A stretch of DNA of 64,000 nucleotides from Glandiceps talaboti (Eukaryota > Hemichordata > Enteropneusta > Spengelidae): NCBI RefSeq assembly GCF_964340395.1, contig NC_135568.1, positions 10,831,776 through 10,895,775 on the forward strand, given 5' to 3'. How positions within the stretch are numbered: the first letter of the stretch is position 1; each line of letters starts with the position of its first letter. Below are positions 30,445 to 42,010 of this stretch, piece by piece. Under the pieces are notes generated by a model. That model was given only the letters and a program-made list of their open reading frames with translations. It did not search any database and was not told the DNA's origin. A program made the translations under genes and the position numbers.

Positions 30445-31966
30445 TTAGTGTGTTAGTATGGCTGAGCAGTGACAGAGCCCAAGCTACAGTTTAACTGCTC
30501 TCAGTATAGAAGTTTCCTTCAGGGAAAAGGAAAACTGTAGAAAATGAGCTAGGAAGATTTCTATTGGTCAATACATCAGGGTCAATGGAGGTCGAGTTCT
30601 AAGCATAGTAATTTGCTGAGTTCGACACGTAGTCAAAAGTTAACCCTAAATGTATGGAAATAAGGATTATTGTTATATCCCTGAAGATAACTCATCATGT
30701 TTTTCTTTAGCTTTCTGCAAATTTCTGCAATCTGTTAAAAAGATTTTAAAATTGTTACTTTTTAAAAATGTTCAAAAATACAGCATTGCTCTTCACTGTG
30801 AACTGTTTCTAGATACCCTCTTTTTAGAATTGCAGCATTTTTTTCGATAACGATTTTCACAATCATGCATCTCATGGCAAGAAAATTTGGTCAAGTAAAC
30901 TATTCCAACAAGTTTTTACTTCTCTGAAAACAAGACAAGTTTTCAAAAAAATTTTTTTTTTGACACATTTTTAAAATTCTTTTTTTTTTCTGTGTATGTT
31001 CCAAACTGGAGACCATATTTCACTCTTCAGTAAAAATTACAGTAGTCATGAAAATTGTATCAGTTTTTAGCTCCTGGATCATACAGGTGAATGATGTACA
31101 AATTCACAATTCTTGAAATTCAATAACCAAGTTCTAGCTCTACAAAGGGTTTAGTAAAACTATGAATACTTATATAAATGTGCCTCGGCGGCCATTTTGT
31201 TTGAAAATCAAAATAGCTCAAATAACCCACAACTTTGCCATACAAAAACTGTTCCTTTTGAAACAAGTCTTCAACTTTCAAAGACATAGCCCCCAACATT
31301 TAATTGTTTCTGGTCACTACTGAAATTCTGTTTACCATCTTCTTTTCAAAAGAACCAACAATCTATAATTTTCCGCAACGATCAGATGACACCATGTTTT
31401 GCGCCCATTTTGAAGTGTAACATTCATATTCTTTTAGAGCGGTTTCTTCTCAATTAGTTTTTTTTTTTCGATGAAGATAAATTGGAATTTTCTTTGACAA
31501 AGTAACACCACAAGTTTAGGGCTTCACTTCCGAGGCACATTCTATCGTAACATTTCATAGCTTTGTACAGAGAGGGGAAAATGACTGGTTTTTGTAAGGA
31601 TTTTGTTCACTGTGAATAAATTCAGAACACTGCTGACGACATTGTGAAGTATAAATTTGATGTTAATTTCTCACAAGTTTGGTTACAGGTTTCGGGCTGA
31701 AAAAGTGAATGAGTTGAACAGGCAATGTGACATAAAACTCATGTTTTGACCCTATTTTCATTGTTGTTCATTTTTTTCAATATCTCTCCCAAACCTAGGT
31801 GCACGTTGACATCGAACAAAGTTATTAGTTTGTGCTGCCCAAATTATTATATAGGGTCAGTCGGGTCAGGAGAAACAGAGAATTAGGGCCACCCAAGAAC
31901 AAAATCCAAACTCCACCAGTCTCGTTTAGGATTGAGCTAGAACATGGTATTAACCAAGTATGAAAT

Positions 31967-32631
31967 CTACTGTGCTGCTTCCACTGCTACAGGTACACTT
32001 TCTACTCCAGATGCTGTTGTAGTTGTAGTTGTTGCTGTTTCAGAACCTGCTGTGGTTGTTGTAGCTGGAGCTGTAGCAGGTGGAGGTGGATCACTGGCTG
32101 TTGATACAGGTGGGTAGTATATGGATGATTGTTGGGACAAGAATGTTGATACTGTAGAACCAGTACTCTGGTGTACTTTGCTTGCGATGACAACTCTCTT
32201 GTACATCGGACATGGTCGTATTCTTCCGTTGTGGCAAGCCTGACAGCTGTGGATGTTACCGCTTCGTCGTTGTCCACGTGGTCTTGGTCCAATGTTTACG
32301 GGTCGTACCTATGGAGATAAGCATTCATGTTGTTACTGTGAAGAACTGGAAGGGATAGTAACGTTGTTTCCTGCATTCACACAGTCAACTTTGACCCCTT
32401 ATTAGGTTCACATATCTGTAAAGTCACATGTATGCAATATTTGGTTGGTGATCCTGTGGACAGAGACCGATGTGTACCCTTGTACGTGTACCAGTAATTT
32501 AAGGTACCAATATTCTTTGTGTATTTTTGGAACAAAAGTTTACCACATAGATCCAACACATACATCTACTTTTGAACAGAACCGTGCTGTCATAACAGTT
32601 CTTATCACATAGGCATTCATAAACAAACACA

Positions 32632-32674
<43 letters not shown>

Positions 32675-32923
32675 TATGCATGCATTGCATTGCATATATG
32701 TACATATACAATACATGCACCACACACACATACATACACACACAACCTACCTACCTACCTACCTACATACATACATACATACATACATACATACATACAT
32801 GCATGCATGCACACCTTACATATTTCATGCACATACATTCTCACACACATTTCACACACAATTCATGCACCACAGACACAGACAGACACAGACACAGACA
32901 GACACACATACACATACACATAC

Positions 32924-32984
<61 letters not shown>

Positions 32985-35900
32985 TACACTGATGAATGTT
33001 TCCAAAACTATTTCTTACCATGACATGACATTCATAGCACATTGCAGGAACATCATATCTAGCACGACCAGTAAACTTTCTACCACAGTTAGTGCATTCA
33101 TAAGCGCCAAGACCATACTGTTGCTCTTTAGGTATGGCTTCGTACCGTTCACCACACTTTTCACATCTGCAAGGAAAGTCAATACACTATAAAGGTATGA
33201 CAAACTCATTCAAAAGTTCTCCCAACAAAATAATGGAAAAGTCTTGACTGTTTACATATCAACATTTACAGTTATAGGTTTGATACAATGGAAACGTCAT
33301 TGCAGAAAATTGGATTTTGGAGAATCATTTCAATGATTTCACATCACTTACATTGCACCACATGACTGTTGAGAAACATGGAGTTGAAACTTGTTCCTCA
33401 TTCACTGTTCAGTGTAGGCCCTTGCCATGGACATACATTGTCTTGTTGAAGTCAGCTGACATGCATATGCAATAGTAGAACTGTTCATGATTCCTAAGTG
33501 CTTATTACAATCAACTTAACCAAACCTGTAATGGTGTTCCCATTAAAAGCTCTAGTAGATGTAACCTTTCACTATTCATTATTAATTTTAGTACGTTGAC
33601 AAATACAGCAAATCTTTACAGGAAACAGTTCAAACCATTACCCTATATGTGAGGATTTTAGCTCTGAGAGAAGAGTGATTCCGGAAACGTCAGCTTTTAA
33701 ATTGTACTTCTATGAACTGTGGATATTTCATTGACTACATTGTTACAATCAAAACCTTACCTTGCCACTGGTTTGTACTCGAACACTTTCCTCCAGTACA
33801 CGTTATCACATGGTTCACAACCAAACTGACGTTTCTCGGTCAAAGCTTGGTTATGTTTGCGTAAGTTGTCCATCGTAAGCGGAACGACGCCATCAGGCAA
33901 TTGTTCAGTGACTTGTCGTCTTTGCTGAAGGGTGAGTACATAATAAAAGTATTAGTAACTATGCAGCTGATCACATTCATAAAGTTGTTCATGTCTTCTG
34001 TTTCAACAAAAGATAACTGAGGCCTCACTTTGGCAGTCAGTACACAAAATGAGCATACAAAAACTTCTTCACACAGCCAGAGCTTAATTTATCTTCGTTA
34101 GTCAGATAGCTAAATGAACTGTTTCAGATACAATTTTCTATTAAGTTCCATTGCTCTAACATAGTAACACACTACACCCCATAAACTTGGCAGTCTAGAT
34201 ATGATGTTTAGCAGTCTATGTGCCGCGACTATGGCTTCTGCTACAGTTTTCTATTGATTTCCATAGGTCTAACAGACTATAGGACTGTAAGATACTGTTT
34301 TACATCTTGTTGTTCAGCCTTATCAGGCTTCTCAACCACTGACAGCATGGTACAACGCAGCATAGCTTACAGTCTAACAGACTACCACATGTTACATCTG
34401 GTAGTGTCGATAAGATGTTCAGTAGTCTATGTGTCATGAAATAACCACTGAAGTTTATAAAATTACGCAATAAAGAGGTTTAGATGCACGTATTTATGTG
34501 TGTTCTATACATGTAGCATCAGTCATGTGATTTGAAGCAGTCAACGCATTTTGTATTAGATGATGCTACGTCAAAAAGGTGGTCTACACGTAACTGTAAA
34601 TACATGTTAATTTTTGTCATTTTTCTTCTGTTAAATGTCATATTTTTTTATTTTTTAATGTTTGCAAGCACAGCTGTAAACTAATTGTTCAAGGAAAAAT
34701 GGCAAAAATACCAACATGTTTAGAAAACAAAGTCATGTGTTTGGCCTTCTTGACAGAAGATGCCAACTCGCGCATGCACATTCCAATGTTTTTCATGTTT
34801 GTGTTCTGAACGTGTAACAAAACACAACTTTGCATGTGTCACTACACGTGCACCTACACAATAATGCTTCTGTACACGTTTGCGTTCTAACGTGTATCTA
34901 AACCTCTCTAATGTACCCCCTCAAGATATACATACCAGTGTTAACCGACGCTGCAAGAGGGCGATCGCAGTGCCAACGTTATCTCGGACTCCGGTTATGA
35001 GAAATTTCATGGTGCCATTTCTTAGAACTTGGAATTCAATATCTGTCCTTGTTTCTTTCTTGATGGCACTACCTGTCATATGAATCTAATGAAATAAAAA
35101 TACAACAAAAGATTACCTCAATAATGTCCATAACAGAGTCGTCCAGGGCTCAAAATGGCCGACTCAAAATTTCATGTTCTGTTTCCACAGATTTTATGCT
35201 GTTTAAGATAACATCAACAACATGAATAATGCCCAAGTTTATAAATTTGTATTGAAAAACACTCTGTACAAAAACAAGAAGTCACATTCTCGTTGGGAAA
35301 GAAAAATAAGGTGAAAACACGATTTCTGTGATAATGTTGTGTATGGCAGTTTGAAGTTTGCATAGATTACCCACAATGCCCTTTATATCCCCCATGTTAA
35401 GTGTTTAAAGGGGCACAGGCCTAGTTTAGATGTTTTTTACTTTGGTGGGTAATACAAAAGGCATACATAAAACCATTACTAAACTAATCAAGTATAGTGT
35501 TTACGATTCATCTAGCCGTGACATATCACTTAACCAACCATCTAATGCATACATTGTTCATGTAATGACAGGGATTTCCTCAGATTTGTTGATATTAGTA
35601 CCAACAATTATGTCATCAAATCTTTCATATATTATATCTAAATACCAGGATTGAGTTATACCGGTATCAAGTAACAAATGAGTGTGCTTCAGTAAGTAGA
35701 TATGCAACACTTTGTAGGCAACAAAAATCATGTCCACAAGATGTCTAAACTCAGCCTGTGCCCCTTTAAGTAATAATAAGTATGTTTCCTCAGGTTAGCA
35801 AATCAGTGTATTACATACACCTTTCTTCTTATTTCACCACCGAGAGTTCAAAGTACTTTGGAAAAACATTTCGTCTGTTCATGTCAACAGCTATTGTAAA

Positions 35901-37965
35901 ACTGTGTATCCTGCCTTTACATATACAATCTGTAAACTGACAGTTTGACAAAAGTTGTTGACCTTAGCAAGTAAAATTTTACTCGCATGTAATTGTTGAA
36001 ACTTCAACTAATTAGAACAGTTGAGTTACAGAATTGAAAAAAAAGTATCTTGGTTGTACATCAACGAACAATATTCTAATTACTGTTTATATATCATGTG
36101 AATATATCTGTACTACTTCTCAAAAAACGGTGTAGGTTTTAAAGGAACTTTCTGATTGGTCAAGTCAAAGGATAATGGCAATTCATGGCCTGTGGGGGCA
36201 CGTCTTCAGGGGTTTGCCAGGAAGTCAAACACCTGTGATCAATCTAGATGCAAAGCCCACAATTTTTTCAACGATTTTGTTGTAGGATTTTCGTCAAATC
36301 TCTCTCTAAATTCCAAAATTACTAGCATTCATACAAATGTATGGCTTTAAATGTCTTGACGATGCTGTGAAAAATTGGGATCTATCCCAAAATTCTTGAC
36401 TTTGTGAGTAGGAATTTGCATTTGATACTATGAATCCAGAGTCCATTCATTATGTACATATGGCCCTTGATAAGAAACTGAGTAACGGTATTATATTGAA
36501 CTGACATTTTTTTAAACCCCAACGTTTGGATCCCAACATTTTGGATTAACATAATCTTTTCAGTGTGAAAGGCAATAAGGCTAAGTTATAGTCAGATTAT
36601 ATTGTTGTTGAATACCAGTTTTAGTACAGCTCTGTCAGACAACTATTTTTTACATCCAAAATTATAATTCCAATCTGATATGTAATGGCCTTTATATAAT
36701 GTGCTGTTATGTCATGTAACAGCTGTGAGATTACTGTAAACCAAGATGTTTATGCCACTAGAAAATTTTGTGATTTTTACAGTCTTCAACTCGTTTTTCA
36801 AAGGCTAATTTTTATGGATCACGATGCCTGGTGCACTATTTATATACAAAAAGGTATTTTAGTCACTAATTATTGTCACATTTCTGTTGACCAGTAAAAT
36901 ATGCAAAAGAAGTATTTAGCAAACATTTCCAGATTTATAATATCATTGAAATATATAATAGCATTTTTGGATCAAACAGGAAATTGTCTGGCCATTTTTC
37001 AGAGTGTCTTGTTTATTTTTTTTAATTTCATCTTTGAAACTAGAAAAGGGTTACAGCTGTGACTGAGGTTTGACAAGGAAATATAAATGCTCTAAGCTAT
37101 ATTTGGATCAAATGTATCTAAATTTACATATGAGAAAATTGGATTTCCACGTGTAACAGGTGTGTCCTATTAGCAATACCAATATATCTCAAGAAATCGT
37201 ATCCAGATTTGCGGAGGAGCAGTTTATAAAATCGATCAAAATATTTAAATTGTGTGTTCAAATATTGACTATATTTCTGATACCTGTTCATATATGAGAG
37301 TTCACATATTTTTTTAAGTAAGTAATGTCCTATTGAGATCATATATTAACATATGGCATGGTCGTCATGGTGAATTTGCACTAATTTTATTCACATGGTC
37401 TTACCTTTCCTTTGATACCGTCATCAGTGTCATTTTGGAATTTGATTTCTTCTCTAGCAATATAAAACGACTACAAACAGAAATAATACATTAATATTGA
37501 GGAGTTAGATTCATATGCAACGTCTATGACCCGAGTGATTTAACCCCTACACGGTATGTTCAGAGTCCAAATGAGAGCAGCTCACCCTTGTTTCAGACAG
37601 ACAGAAAAAAACAAACGAATGAATGAAATAAATAAATAACAACAATAAACAAATTCGACATTTCGACAATAAACTAAATAGCATTTTTCGTGATAATCAG
37701 GTACAAAAATTATGTAATGGCAAGGGCAGAAAAAAAATGTGAGTAATAATTCGTTCTAGGTCACGCCTTTCAAACGTTGCAAACATATATGATTGCCAGT
37801 TCTGCTGCCGCATGTTCTGTTTTCGAAGTACCGTAACAGCTGTTCTGTGAAATATTATTCATGTATTGATATTTCAAGCGCAATCGTGGTGTTTGATCCT
37901 TAATTATTGAATGCAGCACTGAATCTGACGAGGCAATATCGTCCTACCTTCTGGATACTGGCCAT
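31967..37965 (-). CDS. SHFL: SHFL (Shiftless, C19orf66) homologue with KH-like N-terminus, 6 exons
   Basis: The vertebrate family protein binds ribosomes and frameshift RNAs and blocks programmed -1 frameshifting; it is interferon-induced. Exons, 5' to 3' on the - strand: 37948-37965, 37405-37470, 34936-35085, 33761-33924, 33019-33166, 31967-32308 (stop included). All are GT-AG and in frame, giving 295 aa (human 291). Residues 7-78 look like a KH domain: FYIAREEI, GIKG (24-27) as GxxG loop, KKETRTDIEF, then MKFLITGVRDNVGTAIALLQ. Residues 93-182 are the SHFL zinc ribbon: PLTMDNLR, CEPCDNVYWRKV (C114/C117), RCEKCGERYEAIP (C134/C137), GLGAYECTNCGRKFTGRA (C157/C160), CYEC (176/179). IHSCQACH (C204/C207) and HQSTGSTVSTFLSQ (228-241) follow. 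The tail is Pro/Thr/Ala-rich. The start has a good Kozak context (GAAAATGG). Function as a frameshift inhibitor is inferred from homology. Confidence 0.9.
32634..32992. repeat. (CA)n, (CATA)n and (CATACA)n microsatellites in SHFL intron 5
   Basis: Pure CA to about 32672, CTAC/CATA tracts near 32745-32800, CAGA-rich near 32870-32905, then CATACA to 32990. Frames through it are artefacts. Confidence 0.97.
35409..35765. mobile_element. 357-bp TTAA-flanked MITE in SHFL intron 2
   Basis: Terminal inverted repeats AGGGGCACAGGC extend as CYKAGTTTAGAYAT. TTAA is duplicated exactly (35405-35408 and 35766-35769). A TTAA target suggests piggyBac- or Kolobok-type mobilisation. No coding capacity. Confidence 0.85.
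36518..36700 (+). mobile_element. S2 SINE-like repeat copy (SHFL intron 2)
   Basis: Contains GTTTGGATCCCAACATTTTG, TTTAGTACAGCTCTGTCAGA, CAACTATTTTTTACATCC and ATTCCAATCTGATATG. Oriented antisense to SHFL. Confidence 0.65.
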
Positions 37966-37975
37966 TTTCGTTCTC
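37966..37975 (-). promoter_or_regulatory. ISRE/IRF-like motif abutting the SHFL start codon
   Basis: The - strand reads GAGAACGAAA directly before ATG, one mismatch from GAAANNGAAA. Vertebrate SHFL is interferon-induced, so the motif is suggestive. It lies in the leader rather than at a normal promoter position and may be chance. Confidence 0.25.
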
Positions 37976-39487
37976 TGGGTTTGTCAGGGAACCTATCGTT
38001 ACACGTTGACTGTTGAGCTCTCTCGATCCGTGTGCTAACCTACAAAACAGGAAGTGCTGCTGGTGGCGTGCCGTTACAAACTTTGCTTTTCCTCCCTTCG
38101 TAGATCAGAAATGTAAAATCAAATGCTACCTGCACTCAAGATCTGCTGTTAAAAATCCATTTGAGAAAACATAGATTAGCGATGTCGCTGCGAAACGCAA
38201 ACAACACACGAGATGGATATTCACAGGTATCTATCCAGTCGCCATTTGTGTGTGGAGGCGGTCCTTCAGACAGTATGGGTCACATGACAAGACACACGTT
38301 TCGTGTTGTCATGATCTTTAAACATATAATACAAAGGAAAAACTTGTACATAAAAAAAATCGAAATTAAATTATCACATATAAACAAATGAACACTATTT
38401 AATACACTTTGAGTTCGCTTATATATATATGGAAGTTTCTTGCACATATATGGAACTCCGAAAGTGGGTCACCCTTTTCTTTTCAGACTGTTTTAACACC
38501 TGCACCTTTCAAGTTTCAAAGGTGTCAGAAAGCATAATTGGACTAAACATATTCAGTTTCAAAATCATTTTTTCTTTTGTAGATGTATAGACCAGGAAAG
38601 ACTGTTGAAATAAAAAAGGGTGGGAAATAATCGAAAATCACTGAGGTAAACATCGACAAAGAAATTCTATCCCGAATTTCGACAAATCAATAATTCACCC
38701 CTTTTTGAACAATGGTTCGGTCTGATTATATTGATCGTCTGACAGCCATGTAAAGTGGTCTGTCACTGATTTCAGCGGTACGTTCAAAGTGTTGACACAT
38801 TTTACAGTACAGGCTCTTTCCTAACAGATTTGTATAATTCAAGACCCGAGATGGAGAAATCGAGAAGCTCAGGTATGGATATTTCAAATCGAAAAGTATC
38901 GGTAGCTTCACTGTTTTTGAAATGTCGCCAGGGCGGCCGTTTCACTGTTTCAATCAGCTCCAAACTTTTGGCGAATCAAAATTCATTGCCAAGGTCACTG
39001 CGAAAAGTATCTGCTACATTTGCCTGGTCCAGAAACTGGGTTGTGTTTGTGCTTTAGTATATAACTTTATATTTATTTATAAGAGTCTATGAAATATTGC
39101 ACACCACAAGTCCACAAATATACGTGGTTGGGAGACGATAAAAAAAAAATTGTATCAGCCTCGCTCCTGCATGGGACTCCTCTACCCCACTCGTACTCAC
39201 CGTCATATCATATGTACGTATGTGCTATCAGTTGACTCAGGCTAGATTTTCAACAGCATTGTAGCGTTGTTGTTTTTTATTTTGAGCTCTGATTTTTTTT
39301 TTTAATTTGCAGCTTTTTTTTTTTTTTTTTAAATCTATCGCTGCGGGGTTTACACTGTGTTTAAACTCCGGAACAAAAAAAAAGCTACTATCCCCCTCCC
39401 TCCCCCCCCCCCCCGAAAAAAAAACCCCACCAAGCAAAAAAACCCAAACATTTGTATGATCTGCATCAAGTGCATGGTACTCAGTTG

Positions 39488-39613
39488 TAGTGGGCCTTCT
39501 AAGCCAATTTGGTGTTCCCCTATCTCTTACTATGTGATGACTCACAAGAAATTCCAGTTTTTCTCATTTTGACTCACAACAACATAATTTGGGTATCGTT
39601 AGAGAGCACACTG
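39488..39613 (-). mobile_element. hAT-like MITE, copy 2
   Basis: The - strand begins CAGTGTGCTCTCTAACGATA and shares GTTGTGAGTCAAAATGAGAA and AGAGATAGGGGAACACCAAA with 19512-19689. The far end is eroded. Confidence 0.65.
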
Positions 39614-40015
39614 CTCAGTGGACTCCCAAACAAATATACTTGTATTATACTAGTACTCATGATCAGATACAGCACATTATTAAGCTTCAGAAATTCAGTA
39701 TATAGAAAAGCACATTTTGGACGAGTTGGAAGCTTAGATTTTCACTAAAACATGAGATGCTCACGTGACTCCCAAGCAAATCAAATTTTATTCTTGGATA
39801 CTTTAAATTCAGAAGTTCAGTGTATTGAAAAGTGTATTGGACATTTTTTAGATAAATTGTATAAAATATAAAATTAGTATATAGTAAACCTTTAATCCCA
39901 GTAAAAAGTGTATATGAATAATGATTTTTGTCTTTTCTTAAGTCGAAGGAATTCTCAGTACCTGCAATATTTTATCACATACTAGACAGTCCAAACAGTA
40001 CAAGAATTAAAGTGG

Positions 40016-40372
40016 TCATATGGATGGGGAGGATCAGGTAATTATTTTGGATTTTTATAAAACAATTTTGTCATGGATTCCTACTTGGAAAATCGATGTG
40101 AAACAACATAGACCAAGTCCATGTGTGTAACGCAATACACTGCAAAAGACTATTAGATAAATATGTAAAATGTTTGTTATTGTACATATTATAACAAACC
40201 TTTTTACACATTTCTTAGCTTTTTGCAATGTACTGACAAAACACAGACCAAAGTTGTTTCAAATTGATTTTCCAAGTAGGAAGTTACAATTTTATCTTAG
40301 TTTAGCCATGATAAAATTGTTCAATAAACCAAAATATATACCCAATCCTCATCCATATGGGACTTATTCTCA
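40016..40372. repeat. Long inverted duplication, arms about 170 bp
   Basis: The left arm from CATATGGATGGGGAGGATCA is matched in reverse complement by the right arm (CATATGGATGAGGATTGGGT ...). Shared internal blocks are CAATTTTGTCATGG, TTCCTACTTGGAAAATC, GAAACAAC and TTGCAAAA. The centre is near 40190. Arms differ by scattered substitutions and small indels. Confidence 0.8.
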
Positions 40373-41559
40373 TGGGCATGTAATACAGAAATTCACGTAT
40401 AGACATGTACATGTAACAGACCAAGATATTGAATGATAGTGAAATCTATGATGTACCTAGGTGGTAAAATTCAGTTTCGGGTAAAAAGAATTAAAAGATT
40501 TAAAAACAAAACAATGGTGACCTACTAGAAGTGTTTGCCTGGTAGTGAGGAAGGAAATGGAGTGCAGGGAAAGTTATCACCAAATTTCATACTTCCTCCC
40601 CTTGTGTAATTCAAACTCAAGACAAACTTGTTGATGGTCTGAAGTTCAAACTGAAGTAGGGCAGTGACTATAGGAGATTCATCAATTAGATATAGTATTT
40701 GATTTTAAAATTATATCTTTCTATACTTTTCCAATACTTTTGTTCAGGCCATGATCATTATTTTGAAAAGAATATTTAAATTCCTAACCAACAACTTCCA
40801 GGGATAAGGGTATTGTTGAAATAGCGCCCTCATACAACATAACCATGAAATCTTTTTTTTTCAGTGAACCTTGGTGTATTTCTCTCTCAAATATTGTTTA
40901 GATTACATTCCGTGCTTTAAACTGTCTTTGTTCTTTGGGAAATGGAAATAATTCCTGTAAATTGTACAGTTTTAATCATGGTAAAATTTAAGTTCATATT
41001 CTCACGCAAGCAAATAGCCTCTAAATTTGGCTTGTGTCATTTTTAATGTTATTTATTTATATTTGTTTCTAGATTAAGTATGATGTATATTCATAGTTTT
41101 ATTTCACCTTATCTATTAAATAATTGGTTAATTAATTGATCAATCCATTGATTGATTAATTAATCAACCATAAATCATCAAAGAAAACCTGTATGCATGT
41201 ATTAAATTAAAAATGAATCAGTCACATTTGATCTGCAGATAGACATTAATTAATTTCATTTAGATTATCAATTTATTGGTTCGTTAATCAGTGATTGGAT
41301 ATTAACATGTAAGGACAATGTGATAGAACCACAAAAGATCATTCAGGCAATTTAAGCTTACATGACTTTATTTGTATATTGGACATTGTAAATGTACAAG
41401 TCACCACAGTCACCAAGGAGTGCTAAGTACGATTTGTGTTTCAGCTTTGTTTGTTAGTGGAACGTCTTAAGAACCACTAACAATAGACAGTACAATGAAC
41501 AACATGTAGAATGAAATTAGTCGACAGGTATTCCAGACAATCCACTGCAATTGATCATA

Positions 41560-42010
41560 TCTCAATTGTGTGTGTGTAGTTCCTGTGTGCTAAGTTCTTG
41601 TAATATCGCCGATTGACAAGATAAAACCCAAAGTGTGTGTGTGAGAAGTGCAGTGCATGATAATTACAGTGGTAAATGGTTGAGCTCCCAACAATACATA
41701 TGCAAGTTTTTGGACGGGATTTAACAAGCCGTTACATAATGCAGAATTGTATGTGTGTCCTGTGTGCCAACTTCTTGTAATATCAACGATTGACAACATA
41801 AAACACAAAGTTTGTGTGAGAAGTGCAGTCCATTATATTTTCAGTGGCAGAAGAACCGCTCGTTATTACATATTCGAGTTTTGGATGGGATTGAGCAAAC
41901 ATAATGTAGAATTGTTTGAGTGTCCAGTGTGCCAACTTCTTGTAGTACTGCAAGTTGAGCCGATATCCAAGTTTGCATAAGAAGAAGTGCAGTACATACA
42001 CTGTGATAAA
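41560..42010 (+). repeat. Three tandem units of about 175 bp
   Basis: Each unit has TGTGTGCCAACTTCTTGTAA, CGATTGACAACATAAAACAC, GTGTGAGAAGTGCAGT and ATATTCGAGTTTTGGATGGG (or near variants). The + frame gives a repeated CPVCQLLV in units 2 and 3, but unit 1 has a stop at the same place, so coding is unlikely. Confidence 0.8.

Larger units (their letters stand above)
20075..31966. other. Intergenic interval between convergent CDC27 and SHFL
   Basis: An 11.9-kb stretch with no supportable coding exon. It holds CDC27 3'UTR sequence, MITEs (20821, 25028, 28045, 29963), an S2 copy (22215), tandem arrays (24108, 26600) and a CTCF-type site (28161). 21.1-22.2, 22.4-24.1 and 30.5-31.9 kb show nothing recognisable beyond AT-rich DNA. 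Confidence 0.7.

Noticed and set aside
32002-32292. Alternative frame across SHFL exon 6 (MDQDHVDNDEAVT...)
   Set aside because: Overlaps the supported SHFL frame, which preserves CxxC and LSQ motifs and correct splice phase.
32676-33192. 170-codon frame rich in His/Thr/Tyr
   Set aside because: CA/CATACA microsatellite; its downstream part overlaps SHFL exon 5 on the wrong strand.
38161-39057. Short + strand frames upstream of SHFL
   Set aside because: No homology or splice continuity; probably promoter-proximal non-coding sequence.
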